Positions 36,042 through 45,348 are shown, counted from the first letter of the stretch. The stretch: DNA of 64,000 nt from Neobacillus sp. FSL H8-0543 (GCF_038592905.1 NZ_CP151943.1:4724501-4788500); one strand, 5' to 3'. Made by a program: numbers and translations. The notes: generated by a model from the letters alone, not told the origin.

Positions 36042-37844
36042 ATGAAAGCTAGTCGTTTATCTTTTGATAATATGATAGACATCAATGCCCGTACTGGAAT
36101 GATTTCGGTAAAAGGAAAAAGAATGGCATTGATGTCTACCGAGGCTTTGGGATTATTGCGCAGGGATTTAATGATCACATTTGGAATAGAAAAGGCCAAA
36201 AATTTTATTATGCAATATGGGTGGGTTTGCGGCTTTAATGATGCTGAAATAATGGAAAGCAGAACGGATTGGGACTCAAAAGATGAAATATTTTTGGCTG
36301 GGCCTGCCATGCACACTTTAGAAGGGTTCGTTACGGCGGAAGCTTATATTAAAGAAGTTAAAAACGGAATTCCTTTATTTCATGGCTTTTGGTGGAATTC
36401 ATTTGAGGCAGAAGAGCATATCAAACATTTTGGCATAACAGAAGAAACGGTCTGTTGGATGCTAGTTGGCTACGCTAATGGGTATGCAGCAAAATTATTT
36501 GGAAATGAGCAGGTATTGATCTATGAAAAGACGTGCCGTGCAAAAGGGGATGAGTACTGTTCCTTTGAAAATAAATTTGTTGGAGATTCAATAGTGGATG
36601 TACTAGAAAAAGTAGATACGAAGTATAATAAATCTTCACGAAATGAATTCGACCGGATCTATTTGGAAGTTTCACAATTAAACAAGGATTTGTTAGAAGT
36701 AGAAGAAATCCAAAAAAGGCTAAATCAACTTATACTTGAAGATAAAACCCCGTTAGACATCATTCAATATGCGGCAACTGTTCTCAATTGCTCTATCATT
36801 TATAAAAATAAAGACGCTGAAAAAATCGCGTGCTTTAAAATGAATGAGGAAGAAAAAATCCTGCGGGATTGGATGAAGGCCGGTGAACCATCTAGCACGA
36901 TTATTAACAAAAGGTATGTGGATTCATTCCACATTCATGGGAGCAAATACTTCGGAAATTTGGTCGTAATCGGAGAAAAAAAGCTTTGGACAATAGATAA
37001 GATGAAGATTGAAAGGATCCTGCTGACACTTTCAATTCAACTAAATTACCAAGAAAAAATAGCACAATCCTTAGTTAAAAAGAGGGAAGCATTTTTTGAG
37101 CAGCTTTTTACTGAAGGGCTTGAAAACGATGCCTCTTTAATGGATTCCTCCATTTATGGTTTCAATTCACAAAAATCTCATTATGTTATATCACTAAATA
37201 TTTTCCCCAAAGAAAAAACAGAAGAAGTACTCTATTATCTAATTTCACGATATCCTCAATGGAACCAATATAGTAAAGATCAAAATATATATATCATTAT
37301 CGCCTCAGAAAATGTAGATAATATCTATCATTTTATGAAAAGAATAGTGAAGGAAATCAACGCTCAATTTCCTGATGTTCATTTGTATGCAAGTTCCGGG
37401 AGATTAGCGGAAACAGTCGACCAACTTGGAAAAAGTTACCGTGATGCGTGTTCTTTCTCTAAGTATTTGCAGATGATGTATCCTAATGCAAATAAGATCG
37501 CCACTTTTAATGAATTGCAGCCTATTCTGTTATTTGTAAACTCCGCCAATCATGAAGAGTTAATAGAATTTTACAGCACGACCCTCGGCAGGCTTATTGA
37601 ATATGAACAATCCAGTCAAAGAAATTTTGTTGAAACCTTAAATATATATCTTGAAAATAGTGGGAATCTCCAGCAAACGGCAAATGATTTACATATTTCC
37701 ATTGCAGGGCTGCGGTATCGAATTGAACGAATTGAAACCCTTTGTGAAGTGGATCTTAAAACAGGTGAAGGCAGGTTTCAATGCCAATTGGCACTTAAAG
37801 TTTACTATTCAATCAAAATGATGGATGAATTGGTAGTATCTTAA
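36042..37844 (+). CDS. V4R-domain, PucR-type HTH transcriptional activator
   Basis: 600 aa. N-terminal XylR-N/V4R sensor: FGIEKAKNFIMQYGWVCGFN, DEIFLAGPAMHTLEG, then EKTCRAKGDEYCSFE, whose Cys residues match the V4R metal site used by phenol-sensing regulators. The middle is a GGDEF-like/CdaR region. The C-terminus (about 545-590) is a PucR HTH_30: LENSGNLQQTANDLHISIAG LRYRIERIE. There is no AAA+ sigma-54 domain, unlike XylR/DmpR. AAGGAGGT lies 10 bp before the ATG. It is followed by a terminator and then the aromatic operon in the same direction, so it is the likely activator of that operon in response to the aromatic substrate. Confidence 0.88.
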   Translation: MKASRLSFDNMIDINARTGMISVKGKRMALMSTEALGLLRRDLMITFGIEKAKNFIMQYGWVCGFNDAEIMESRTDWDSKDEIFLAGPAMHTLEGFVTAEAYIKEVKNGIPLFHGFWWNSFEAEEHIKHFGITEETVCWMLVGYANGYAAKLFGNEQVLIYEKTCRAKGDEYCSFENKFVGDSIVDVLEKVDTKYNKSSRNEFDRIYLEVSQLNKDLLEVEEIQKRLNQLILEDKTPLDIIQYAATVLNCSIIYKNKDAEKIACFKMNEEEKILRDWMKAGEPSSTIINKRYVDSFHIHGSKYFGNLVVIGEKKLWTIDKMKIERILLTLSIQLNYQEKIAQSLVKKREAFFEQLFTEGLENDASLMDSSIYGFNSQKSHYVISLNIFPKEKTEEVLYYLISRYPQWNQYSKDQNIYIIIASENVDNIYHFMKRIVKEINAQFPDVHLYASSGRLAETVDQLGKSYRDACSFSKYLQMMYPNANKIATFNELQPILLFVNSANHEELIEFYSTTLGRLIEYEQSSQRNFVETLNIYLENSGNLQQTANDLHISIAGLRYRIERIETLCEVDLKTGEGRFQCQLALKVYYSIKMMDELVVS

Positions 37845-37880
37845 GATTGAAGGATTAGATTACTATCATTTAATAGAGAT

Positions 37881-37922
37881 AATCGGGATTAGTTTACGAA
37901 ACTGTATCCCGATTTTTTTTTG
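37881..37922 (+). terminator. Terminator of the regulator gene
   Basis: AATCGGGAT / ATCCCGATT (37881-37889, 37906-37914) and nine T. Confidence 0.92.
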
Positions 37923-37968
37923 CGGTGAAAATCAGAAGGTACCGCAAAAATGTATATAAAAGTTTGAA

Positions 37969-38001
37969 TTTTCACTATATTTTTACGCTACTAAGTGAAA
38001 A
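37969..38001. promoter_or_regulatory. Inverted repeat, candidate regulator site for the aromatic operon
   Basis: TTTTCACT (37969-37976) and AGTGAAAA (37994-38001), centres 25 bp apart, 68 bp before the first operon start codon. No sigma-54 box (GG-N10-GC) was seen near it. Role inferred from position. Confidence 0.4.
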
Positions 38002-38068
38002 GAAAAGTCCCTATACTTTTGATTAGGAAGATGTTCCCAATACAGTAATCGATAGGAGTTGAGTTGGA

Positions 38069-39607
38069 TTGGTTGAAACAGTGAAGAAAACAGCAAGGCC
38101 TTTAACAGGAAAAGAATATTTAGAAAGCCTGCGAGATTCCCGGGAAATTTGGTTTCATGGAGAAAAAGTTGAAGATGTCACCACACATCCGGCATTTCGT
38201 AACTCTGCCAGATCTATTGCAAGACTTTATGATGCCTTGCATGATGAAAAAACAAAAGGCATCTTAACGAGGGAAACCGATACAGGTAGTGGAGGCTATA
38301 CCCACAAATACTTTGTTGTATCTAGAACGACCGAGGATTTGGTAGAAGCACGGGATGCGATTGTAGAGTGGGCGAAGCTCACTTATGGACAAATGGGAAG
38401 AACCCCAGATTACAAAGCATCCTTTATTACTACGTTAGGATCAAATCCGGACTTTTATGGAGAATATGCGGATAATGCACGGCGTTGGTATAAAGAGGTA
38501 CAAGAAAACTGTTACTTTCTAAATCACGCCATTATTAATCCCCCAGTTGACAGGCATAAGCCGGTTGAAGCCGTAAAAGACATCTTTATTCGTGTCGAAG
38601 AAGAAACTGAGGAAGGACTGATTGTAAGCGGTGCCAAAATGGTTGCAACTAGCTCCGCATTAACAAATTATAACTTTGTTGCTCCTGCGAATCCGGTTTC
38701 TTCCGAAGATATGGCCCTTGTTTTCATTTGTCCGATGAATATTCCGGGGGTAAAGCTAGTCAGCCGCGCTTCCTATGAAATGAACGCAGCTGTAATGGGA
38801 AGTCCATTTGATTATCCGTTGAGCAGCCGTTTTGATGAAAATGATGCGGTATTGGTATTTGAAAGAGCGCTTATCCCTTGGGAAGGAATTTTGGTATACA
38901 AAGACATTCAAAAAGCCAATTTTTTCTTCATTGCAAATCATTGGGCCAATCTGTTTACATTTCATGGAACAACTCGGCTGGCTGTAAAATTTGATTTTAT
39001 TACGGGGCTTCTGCATAAGGCGGTAAAGACCTCGGGAGTCGATCAATTTAGGGGCGTACAGGCCAATATTGGTGAAGTGGTCGCTTGGAGGAACCTGTTT
39101 TGGGGCATCAGTGATGCAATGGCATTGAATCCTCAACCAGGCCATAACGGGGCAGTGGTGCCCAACCTCGACTACGGCATGACTTACAGGATTATGATGT
39201 CAAAAGCGTGGCTAAGGATGAAGGAAATTATTGAGGATTTGGTTGCCGGAAACCTAATTGTGCAGCCTTCCAGCGCAAAAGATTTTAAAAACCCGGAACT
39301 GCGTCCGACATTGGATAAATTATACCGTGGGTCGAATGGGATTACATCTGTTGAAAAAATAAAATTGATCAAGCTATTGTGGGAAGTCATCGGTACAGAA
39401 TATGGAGGACGTCACGAACTATACGAACTAAATTATTCCGGTAGTTCCGACCGGGTTCGGACGGAAGCATTAGATTATTCCCGAATGAAGGGCGACATTT
39501 CAAAGTTTGAAGTATTTGTAGAGGAATGCATGGATGATTATGATTTGGATGGCTGGAAAAACGATACCTGGATTAACCCAGATGATGTTCACTATTTTAA
39601 AAAATAA
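38069..39607 (+). CDS. HpaB-like FAD-dependent aromatic monooxygenase (phenol/4-hydroxyphenylacetate 3-hydroxylase large subunit)
   Basis: 512 aa, HpaB/PheA family two-component monooxygenase that ortho-hydroxylates phenols with FADH2 and oxygen. Visible: YLESLRDSREIWFHGEKVED at the start, TGSGGYTHKYFVV, TYGQMGRTPDYKASF, NHAIINPPVDRHKP, and ALIPWEGILVYKD. TTG start behind AGGAG, 10 bp. Known thermophilic Bacillus phenol hydroxylases (PheA1) have this size and pair with a small flavin reductase; the reductase gene is the last of this operon. The product would be a catechol, fitting the extradiol dioxygenase downstream. Phenol and 4-hydroxyphenylacetate cannot be told apart from sequence alone. 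Confidence 0.92.
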   Translation: MVETVKKTARPLTGKEYLESLRDSREIWFHGEKVEDVTTHPAFRNSARSIARLYDALHDEKTKGILTRETDTGSGGYTHKYFVVSRTTEDLVEARDAIVEWAKLTYGQMGRTPDYKASFITTLGSNPDFYGEYADNARRWYKEVQENCYFLNHAIINPPVDRHKPVEAVKDIFIRVEEETEEGLIVSGAKMVATSSALTNYNFVAPANPVSSEDMALVFICPMNIPGVKLVSRASYEMNAAVMGSPFDYPLSSRFDENDAVLVFERALIPWEGILVYKDIQKANFFFIANHWANLFTFHGTTRLAVKFDFITGLLHKAVKTSGVDQFRGVQANIGEVVAWRNLFWGISDAMALNPQPGHNGAVVPNLDYGMTYRIMMSKAWLRMKEIIEDLVAGNLIVQPSSAKDFKNPELRPTLDKLYRGSNGITSVEKIKLIKLLWEVIGTEYGGRHELYELNYSGSSDRVRTEALDYSRMKGDISKFEVFVEECMDDYDLDGWKNDTWINPDDVHYFKK

Positions 39608-39624
39608 AAGGAGATTTTAAAGAG

Positions 39625-41097
39625 ATGCTTAATCTGGAACAGAGGATAAAAATAGCAGGCGTCAAAGTATCTCCTTTCCAATACATTGACGGCCGCAGGG
39701 TTTTGTCTAAAGCAACGTTTCTTAATTTTAGCCCCATTGACGGAAGCATTCTATGCGAAATGTCGGCAGCAGATCAATCTGATGTAGATGCTGCTGTTCA
39801 GGCCGCCTACCGGGCTTTTCCGGAATGGGCAGCCTTGGGGTCAACGGGACGGGGAGAGTATTTACGTCGCTTGGCCGATATCATCGAAGCGAATGCTGAA
39901 AAAATTGCTCAAGTCGAAACTGCTGATAATGGGTCATTGCTCGCGGCAAACCTGCATTTTATGGTGAAACGCTCTGCCCATAACATCCGTTTTTTCGCTG
40001 ATTGGGCTGAAAAGCTTCAAGGAGAAGGCTGGGACTCCAACGGGATTCGCTACAAAGTGCATTACGATCCATCTGGTGTTACTGCGTTAATTACGCCGTG
40101 GAATGCCCCGTTTATGCTAACGACTTGGAAGGTGGGACCTGCTCTTGCCGCTGGAAATCCAATCGTGATCAAGCCGCCGGAATGGGCACCGCTAACATGC
40201 TCACTCTTGGCAGATTTTGCGGAAGAGGCTGGGATTCCTCCCGGGGTAATCAACATTGTTCAAGGTATTGGAGAGGTGGCGGGGGCAGAGTTAGTCAACC
40301 ATCCGCTCGTTAATCGAATCTCTTTTACCGGCTCCACAGATACAGCAAAAATCATCGGAAGTGCCGCCGCGAAGCGGATTGTACCTGTAAGTATGGAACT
40401 TGGGGGAAAATCGCCATTTATCATTTTTGCAGATGCTGATATGGACGCAGCAGTCAGCCATGCATTGGCGCAATTTAACAACGCAGGTCAGGTTTGTCTT
40501 GCTGGAACTAGATTACTAGTGGAGGAATCGATAGAAAAGGAGTTTCTTGAAAAATTTTCACAACGGGCAAAACAACTGAAACTTGGGGATCCTCGGCAAA
40601 AAGAAATAAGAGTTGGGCCACTAATCAGTCAAGAACATTTTGATCGTGTTTCCGGTTTTGTGGAGCGCGCCAAGCGTGAGGGAGCCAAGCCTTTATTCGG
40701 GGGAGGACCTTCAAAAGAACAGGGCGGATTATTCTTCGAACCGACGTTGTTCATCGACGTCCCCAAAGATGCAGAAATCTTAAAGAAAGAAGTATTTGGC
40801 CCTGTCTTGACGTTTCAAACCTTTAAAGATGAAGAAGAGGCTATCCGGATGGGAAATGATACGGATTATGGACTTGCGGCGACAGTCTTCACAGGTGAAG
40901 AAACCCGTGGGGAACGTGTTGGGCAAAAGCTACGGGCAGGAACCGTTTGGGTCAATACCTATTACGCCCGGGATCTAAAAGCTCCATTCGGCGGGTCCAA
41001 ACAATCTGGAATAGGCCGGGAAGGCGGAACGCACAGCTTTGATTTCTTTTGTGATGTCAAGACACTATCCCATAAAATGGGGTCATTTTACCATTAA
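39625..41097 (+). CDS. Aldehyde dehydrogenase (hydroxymuconate-semialdehyde type)
   Basis: 490 aa NAD(P)-dependent aldehyde dehydrogenase. Motifs: TPWNAPFMLTTWKVGPALAA, IKPPEWAPLT, FTGSTDTAKII, MELGGKSPF (Glu near 257), and catalytic Cys in GQVCLAGTR (about 291), plus KEVFGPVL. It should oxidise the ring-cleavage semialdehyde to the dicarboxylate (HpaE/XylG/DmpC role). It starts 18 bp after the monooxygenase behind AAGGAG, so it is in the same transcript. Its place in the operon gives the substrate class; the exact semialdehyde depends on the first enzyme. Confidence 0.9.
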   Translation: MLNLEQRIKIAGVKVSPFQYIDGRRVLSKATFLNFSPIDGSILCEMSAADQSDVDAAVQAAYRAFPEWAALGSTGRGEYLRRLADIIEANAEKIAQVETADNGSLLAANLHFMVKRSAHNIRFFADWAEKLQGEGWDSNGIRYKVHYDPSGVTALITPWNAPFMLTTWKVGPALAAGNPIVIKPPEWAPLTCSLLADFAEEAGIPPGVINIVQGIGEVAGAELVNHPLVNRISFTGSTDTAKIIGSAAAKRIVPVSMELGGKSPFIIFADADMDAAVSHALAQFNNAGQVCLAGTRLLVEESIEKEFLEKFSQRAKQLKLGDPRQKEIRVGPLISQEHFDRVSGFVERAKREGAKPLFGGGPSKEQGGLFFEPTLFIDVPKDAEILKKEVFGPVLTFQTFKDEEEAIRMGNDTDYGLAATVFTGEETRGERVGQKLRAGTVWVNTYYARDLKAPFGGSKQSGIGREGGTHSFDFFCDVKTLSHKMGSFYH

Positions 41098-41158
41098 TAT
41101 TTCTGGATATTAACAGCATATAAAAACAATCCATTTTGATTATTGGAGGGACATTTTT

Positions 41159-42157
41159 ATGACAAAGGAACATTTTTTTGACTTGGCCCAGCTTGCTTAT
41201 ACAGAAATATTGACGCCGACATTGGAGGAGTCCCTGCATTTTTTTACTGAATATCTGGGCATGTTTATCGTGGACCGTACTGAAAAGTCCATCTATCTCA
41301 AAGCATATGAAGAAACCTACCACCATTCTTTAAAGTTAACAGAAAGTACTGAGCCAGGGGTTGGTGCCATCGGGTGGCGGGCCGTATCACCACAGGGATT
41401 ACAAAGAAGAGTCAAAATAATCGAAGAAGCAGGGTATGGGATTGGCTGGACTACAGGAGATCAAGGTTATGGAGAAACCTATCAATTCAAAACTCCTTCC
41501 GGACATGTGATGGAACTATTTTGGGATGTGGAGTACTACAAACCCTTGGAAACTGAAAAAACAAGTCTGTTAAACCGTGCCCAAAAGCGGCCTAATCGGG
41601 GGGTGCCGGTTAGACGTCTTGACCATATTAACCTCATGGTGAATGATGTAGACAAAATGTCTCAATTCTTAACAGATGTTCTCGGCTTTAAAATGCGGGA
41701 ATATGTCCGGTTTGAAAATGGAAAAATGGCATCGAGCTGGCTGAGTGTATCCAATCTTGTCCATGAAATCGCACTTACACTAGACCCTACAGCTGAAACA
41801 GGCAGACTTCACCATGTCGCTTATTGGTACGGATATCCACAGAATCTCTATGATGTTGCTGACTTATTAAAAGAAAACGGTATTTTCATGGAGGGTGGCC
41901 CGGGTAAACACGGAATCAGCCAGGCGTTTTGCTTGTATGTATACGAACCAGGCGGGAACAGAATAGAATTTTTTGGTGACACCGGCTACCTTATTTTTGA
42001 TCCAAGTTTTGAACCTGTCGTTTGGGACTTAAAGGATATACCTGGAAAAGGAGATATTTGGATCGGAGCTCCGCTTCCTCCAACATTTATTACGTATGGT
42101 ACTCCCATAAGAGAAGTGAAGCAGCCGCCAGTTCCTGCTCCTATCATGCAGTCTTAA
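41159..42157 (+). CDS. Extradiol (catechol 2,3-type) dioxygenase, VOC superfamily
   Basis: 332 aa, two VOC domains. The C-terminal domain holds the Fe(II) ligands: RLDHINLMV (His, about 156), RLHHVAYWY (His, about 218) and NRIEFFGD (Glu, about 269). The N-terminal domain (LAQLAYTEILTPTLEESLHF) lacks ligands, as in all type I extradiol enzymes. It opens the catechol ring next to the two hydroxyls to give a yellow semialdehyde. ATG behind TTGGAGGGAC. Length and motifs are close to PheB-type catechol 2,3-dioxygenases of bacilli. Confidence 0.92.
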   Translation: MTKEHFFDLAQLAYTEILTPTLEESLHFFTEYLGMFIVDRTEKSIYLKAYEETYHHSLKLTESTEPGVGAIGWRAVSPQGLQRRVKIIEEAGYGIGWTTGDQGYGETYQFKTPSGHVMELFWDVEYYKPLETEKTSLLNRAQKRPNRGVPVRRLDHINLMVNDVDKMSQFLTDVLGFKMREYVRFENGKMASSWLSVSNLVHEIALTLDPTAETGRLHHVAYWYGYPQNLYDVADLLKENGIFMEGGPGKHGISQAFCLYVYEPGGNRIEFFGDTGYLIFDPSFEPVVWDLKDIPGKGDIWIGAPLPPTFITYGTPIREVKQPPVPAPIMQS

Positions 42158-42211
42158 AAAACTTTTTTCGCTGATAGATGAAAATTTATTAACATAAAAG
42201 GAGATAGGTAA

Positions 42212-43003
42212 ATGAGTAAACTTAAAGGATATTCCCTTCCGTTGTCACCTGAGGGAAGGGCCAATATCATTCCAGCCCCACCTTGGTATTATTCGGGAAC
42301 GCTGTTAACGGTTGAATTCAAAGCAAATCCGGATGCTGTTGCGGCATTGCTCCCAGAACAATTAGAGCCAGCTGATGACCCTGGCCTATGCACCGTAACT
42401 TTTGCCGATTGGCAATCATGCTCTGAGGATAAGCATGAATTACTTGATCCCTATTACGCCCAATATAAAGAAGCTTACATTACCATTGGCGCAAAATATA
42501 ATGGGAGAGACGTATCTCGCTGTGCCTATATATGGGTAGACAAAGATTTTGCTATGTTTAGAGGATTGGTTCAAGGCTTTCCAAAGAAGATCGGTTCTAT
42601 TGAAATAACGAGGCCAGTTGATATAGGCATTGGAGGACCCCGCATTGAAAAAGGGGGGCAACTGGCAGCAAATGCATCAGTAGGTGGACGAAGACTAATG
42701 GAAGCTCGGATTCAGTTGGAGGAATTAACCAATATAGGATCAAGTTTGGGACGAAAACCTTTACATCATACCAGACATTTCCCGGCAATTGACCACCCCG
42801 GTGCCGCGCTCGAAGAATTGGTTGCTCTTTCCATACAGGATGTAGAAATAGGCCCTATTTGGAAGGCCTCTGCAGAGTTAACTTTCTTTGACTCTCCGAC
42901 TGAGGAACTATCAGCATTAGCACCAATTGAAATTACAGGTGCATACTACCACAAAATCGGCTATTCGTTTAAAGGCGGGCAACTGCTAGAAAAATTAATA
43001 TAA
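42212..43003 (+). CDS. Acetoacetate-decarboxylase-like protein
   Basis: 263 aa, ADC superfamily. The Schiff-base lysine motif is present as GLVQGFPKKIGSIEITRP (Lys-Lys near residues 123-124); PAPPWYYSGTLLTVEFKANP at the N-terminus is typical. ADC-like proteins decarboxylate acetoacetate or, in some members, catalyse aldol/dehydration reactions through a lysine imine. Its seat between the dioxygenase and the FAH-family gene, with no hydratase or aldolase gene in the operon, suggests it acts on a meta-cleavage intermediate (oxo-acid). That is an inference. AAAGGAGATAG precedes the ATG. Confidence 0.87.
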   Translation: MSKLKGYSLPLSPEGRANIIPAPPWYYSGTLLTVEFKANPDAVAALLPEQLEPADDPGLCTVTFADWQSCSEDKHELLDPYYAQYKEAYITIGAKYNGRDVSRCAYIWVDKDFAMFRGLVQGFPKKIGSIEITRPVDIGIGGPRIEKGGQLAANASVGGRRLMEARIQLEELTNIGSSLGRKPLHHTRHFPAIDHPGAALEELVALSIQDVEIGPIWKASAELTFFDSPTEELSALAPIEITGAYYHKIGYSFKGGQLLEKLI

Positions 43004-43016
43004 AGGGGGACTCCTA

Positions 43017-43841
43017 GTGCAAAAGGTTCGCGTGAATCGCAATGGTATTCCCGTATGGGGATATCTCGAAAATCAACAAATCTATTTGGATAGTGGTGAG
43101 AAAATAAAACAGGAAGAGGCTGAATTTTTAGCTCCGGTCGAACCTTCTAAGATTATCGCTGTCCATCTTAATTACCCTAGTAGATTGGAAGCTTTTGGCG
43201 GAAATATCCCTCCATGGCCATCCTATTTCCTGAAGCCGGTCTCGGCATTATCTGGCCACCAGGCAGAAGTAGCCCGGCCAAAAAATACGAAGTACTTAAA
43301 TTATGAGGGTGAAATTGCCGTCATCATCGGCAAACGGGCAAAAGCAGTAAGCAGGGAGGATGCCTTGAATTATATTGCTGGTTATAGTCCTGCTAACGAT
43401 TTTGGTGTTCATGATTTTCGGACATCCGACAACAACTCAATGCTGCGGGTTAAAGGGCAGGATGGATTTTGCCCAATTGGTCCGGGCATCATCCCTGCTC
43501 ATGAAGTAGACCCTCATAATATGCCATTGAGGACCTATGTGAATGGAAAACTGGTCCAGGTAGGAAATACAAGAGAGTTAATGTTTCCATTTGATTATTT
43601 AATCGCTGACCTATCCAGACTTATAACACTTGAACCAGGTGATGTGATCTTAACCGGAACACCTGCAAATTCCCGTCCTGTCCATCCCGGTGACATTGTT
43701 GCCGTGGAAATAGAAGGTTATGGACGGCTTGAAAATAGAATCGTAGAGTCCGAGGTTGATTTTGGTGATTTTGGTGCACAGCCTGAGGACTCCGAATACG
43801 GACGGAACACTGCATTTGAAATAGGAAGAGTAAAGAAATAA
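43017..43841 (+). CDS. Fumarylacetoacetate-hydrolase-family protein (oxalocrotonate decarboxylase/isomerase/hydratase type)
   Basis: 274 aa FAH fold. Metal-binding acids: KYLNYEGEIAVIIGK (Glu pair, about 96), PANDFGVHDFR and the catalytic lysine in RVKGQDGFCPIGPGI, then VILTGTP. Members of this size act as HpaG-like decarboxylase/isomerases, 4-oxalocrotonate decarboxylases or 2-oxopent-4-enoate hydratases in meta-cleavage pathways. GTG start behind AAAGGGGGA, 13 bp after the ADC-like gene. The choice among the three reactions cannot be made by motif. Confidence 0.88.
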   Translation: MQKVRVNRNGIPVWGYLENQQIYLDSGEKIKQEEAEFLAPVEPSKIIAVHLNYPSRLEAFGGNIPPWPSYFLKPVSALSGHQAEVARPKNTKYLNYEGEIAVIIGKRAKAVSREDALNYIAGYSPANDFGVHDFRTSDNNSMLRVKGQDGFCPIGPGIIPAHEVDPHNMPLRTYVNGKLVQVGNTRELMFPFDYLIADLSRLITLEPGDVILTGTPANSRPVHPGDIVAVEIEGYGRLENRIVESEVDFGDFGAQPEDSEYGRNTAFEIGRVKK

Positions 43842-43854
43842 CCAGTTTGTTACG

Positions 43855-43886
43855 TTCTGTCAGGTAGCCAAGCTATCTGACAGATT
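43855..43886 (+). other. Intra-operon hairpin
   Basis: CTGTCAGGTAG / CTATCTGACAG with a 5-nt loop between the FAH-family and flavin reductase genes, with no T run. It may stabilise or separate mRNA segments. Confidence 0.55.
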
Positions 43887-43906
43887 AACGTAGAAGGGGT
43901 GACATC

Positions 43907-44389
43907 ATGGATGAACGTTTGTTTAGAAACACCATGGGAAAATTCGCAACAGGAGTGACCGTTATTACCACAAAATATGAAAACGAAACGGTAGGAATGA
44001 CCGCAAATGCATTTGTTTCTGTTTCACTGGACCCAAAGTTAGTGCTAATTTCAGTAGCAAATAAGGCAAGAACGCTTGGTTACATTCAAAACGCGAAGGA
44101 ATTTGCTGTCAGTTTTTTATCAGACCAACAAAAGGAAGTATCGATGCGTTTTGCCGGACAGTTGAAGGAAGACACGGCTTTTGAATTTTTTCTGTTTAAT
44201 CAACTGCCGGTAATAAAAGATGCTTTGGCAGCCATTACCTGTAACTTATATGCGGAATATGAAGCTGGTGACCATACCCTGTTGTTAGGTGAAGTTACCG
44301 ATGTTCACGTAAGGGATGGCGACCCATTGTTATTTTTCCAGGGGAAATACCGTAGCCTACAGTCTCTTGAAGAAATCAGCACACTATAG
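43907..44389 (+). CDS. HpaC-like flavin reductase
   Basis: 160 aa flavin reductase domain protein: FRNTMGKFATGVTVITTKYE, GMTANAFVSVSLDPKLVLIS, AVSFLSDQQKEVSMRFAG and a late HTLLLGEVTDV. It supplies reduced FAD to the HpaB-like monooxygenase as the small component of a two-component system. ATG behind AGAAGGGGTG. It is the last gene of the operon; no clean terminator is seen after it, and the truncated dipeptidase copy begins 85 bp later. Confidence 0.92.
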   Translation: MDERLFRNTMGKFATGVTVITTKYENETVGMTANAFVSVSLDPKLVLISVANKARTLGYIQNAKEFAVSFLSDQQKEVSMRFAGQLKEDTAFEFFLFNQLPVIKDALAAITCNLYAEYEAGDHTLLLGEVTDVHVRDGDPLLFFQGKYRSLQSLEEISTL

Positions 44390-44473
44390 TTCGGTGGAGG
44401 CTCTGGGGTCAGACCCAATGTCATTAAGACAAGCTTCAATAAATTAACAAATGCTATATTCATACACCATTAG

Positions 44474-45212
44474 GTGTACGGATTTGCATTCCGGCATGTT
44501 CTGTGGGGGAGTTCAGAACGCTAACCATTTGTTAGTGCAGCTGCTTTCTACTCTTCATGATGCAAACGGAAAGGTTAATGTTGATCAGTTCTATGATGAT
44601 GTATTAGAATTGACAGAATTTGAGAAGGAACAAATTAAAGCACTGGGCTTTGATGAAGAAAAGCTAAAAAAATCATTAGGATTAACAGAATTAACAGGAG
44701 GGGAAACAAATTATCCTTATCCTGAGAAAATCAGCTCGCGGCCAACATTAGAATTAAACGGCATATGGGGCGGATTTCAGGGGGAAGGGACAAAAACTGT
44801 CATTCCGAACGAGGCACATGCCAAAATCACTTGCCGTTTAGTCAATAATCAAAATCCAGAAAAAATCCAGGGTTTAATCAAAAAGCATTTAGAAGAACAA
44901 GCACCAAAAGGATGCACGGTAAAAGTGACGCTTCAAGATACGGGAAATCCATTCTTAACCCCAATCGATGATCCGATGATTCAAAAAGCAGCTGCAGCCT
45001 ATGAACAGGTATATGGAAAAGCACCTGTTTATAAAAGAGAAGGGGGCTCGATTCCGATTGTATCGGATTTTAGCCATACCCTAAATTCTCCTGTTGTCTT
45101 AATGGGATTCGGCTTGCCGGATGAAAATCTACATGCTCCGAATGAACATTTTAACTTAGAAAACTTTGATAAAGGGATCTTAACGATATGTTCTTTTTTA
45201 GAATTGATCTGA
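44474..45212 (+). pseudogene. Truncated second copy of the M20 dipeptidase (C-terminal 245 codons)
   Basis: From TDLHSGMFCGGVQNANHLLV to the stop the product matches residues about 211-453 of the dipeptidase at 32099-33460 with only scattered changes. The N-terminal catalytic domain with most zinc ligands is absent, so it cannot be active. The match includes the terminator. The segment lies between the aromatic operon and the cyd operon. Confidence 0.93.
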
Positions 45213-45225
45213 ATAGATAGGCAAG

Positions 45226-45255
45226 GAGGGATCGCATAGCATCCCTCCTTTTTGC
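45226..45255 (+). terminator. Terminator copied with the dipeptidase fragment
   Basis: GGAGGGATCGC...GCATCCCTCC followed by T; same element as at 33475-33501 with small changes. Confidence 0.85.
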
Positions 45256-45286
45256 CGATAAAAGTGTCAGCACCCTTCCAAATTGT

Positions 45287-45348
45287 GAGTTAAATATTTA
45301 TCAAGTAAACCAGGAACAACCTGAACTATCGATCGATAATGTGCGATG
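45287..45348 (+). repeat. 60-bp fragment of the HNH nuclease gene
   Basis: TGAGTTAAATATTTATCAAG...GATCGATAATGTG matches 28013-28074 inside the EVE-HNH gene with about two mismatches. It is fused directly to the end of the dipeptidase copy. Confidence 0.85.

Noticed and set aside
37960..38068. Sigma-54 promoter for the aromatic operon
   Set aside because: No GG-N10-GC pair found, and the regulator lacks the AAA+ domain needed to use one.
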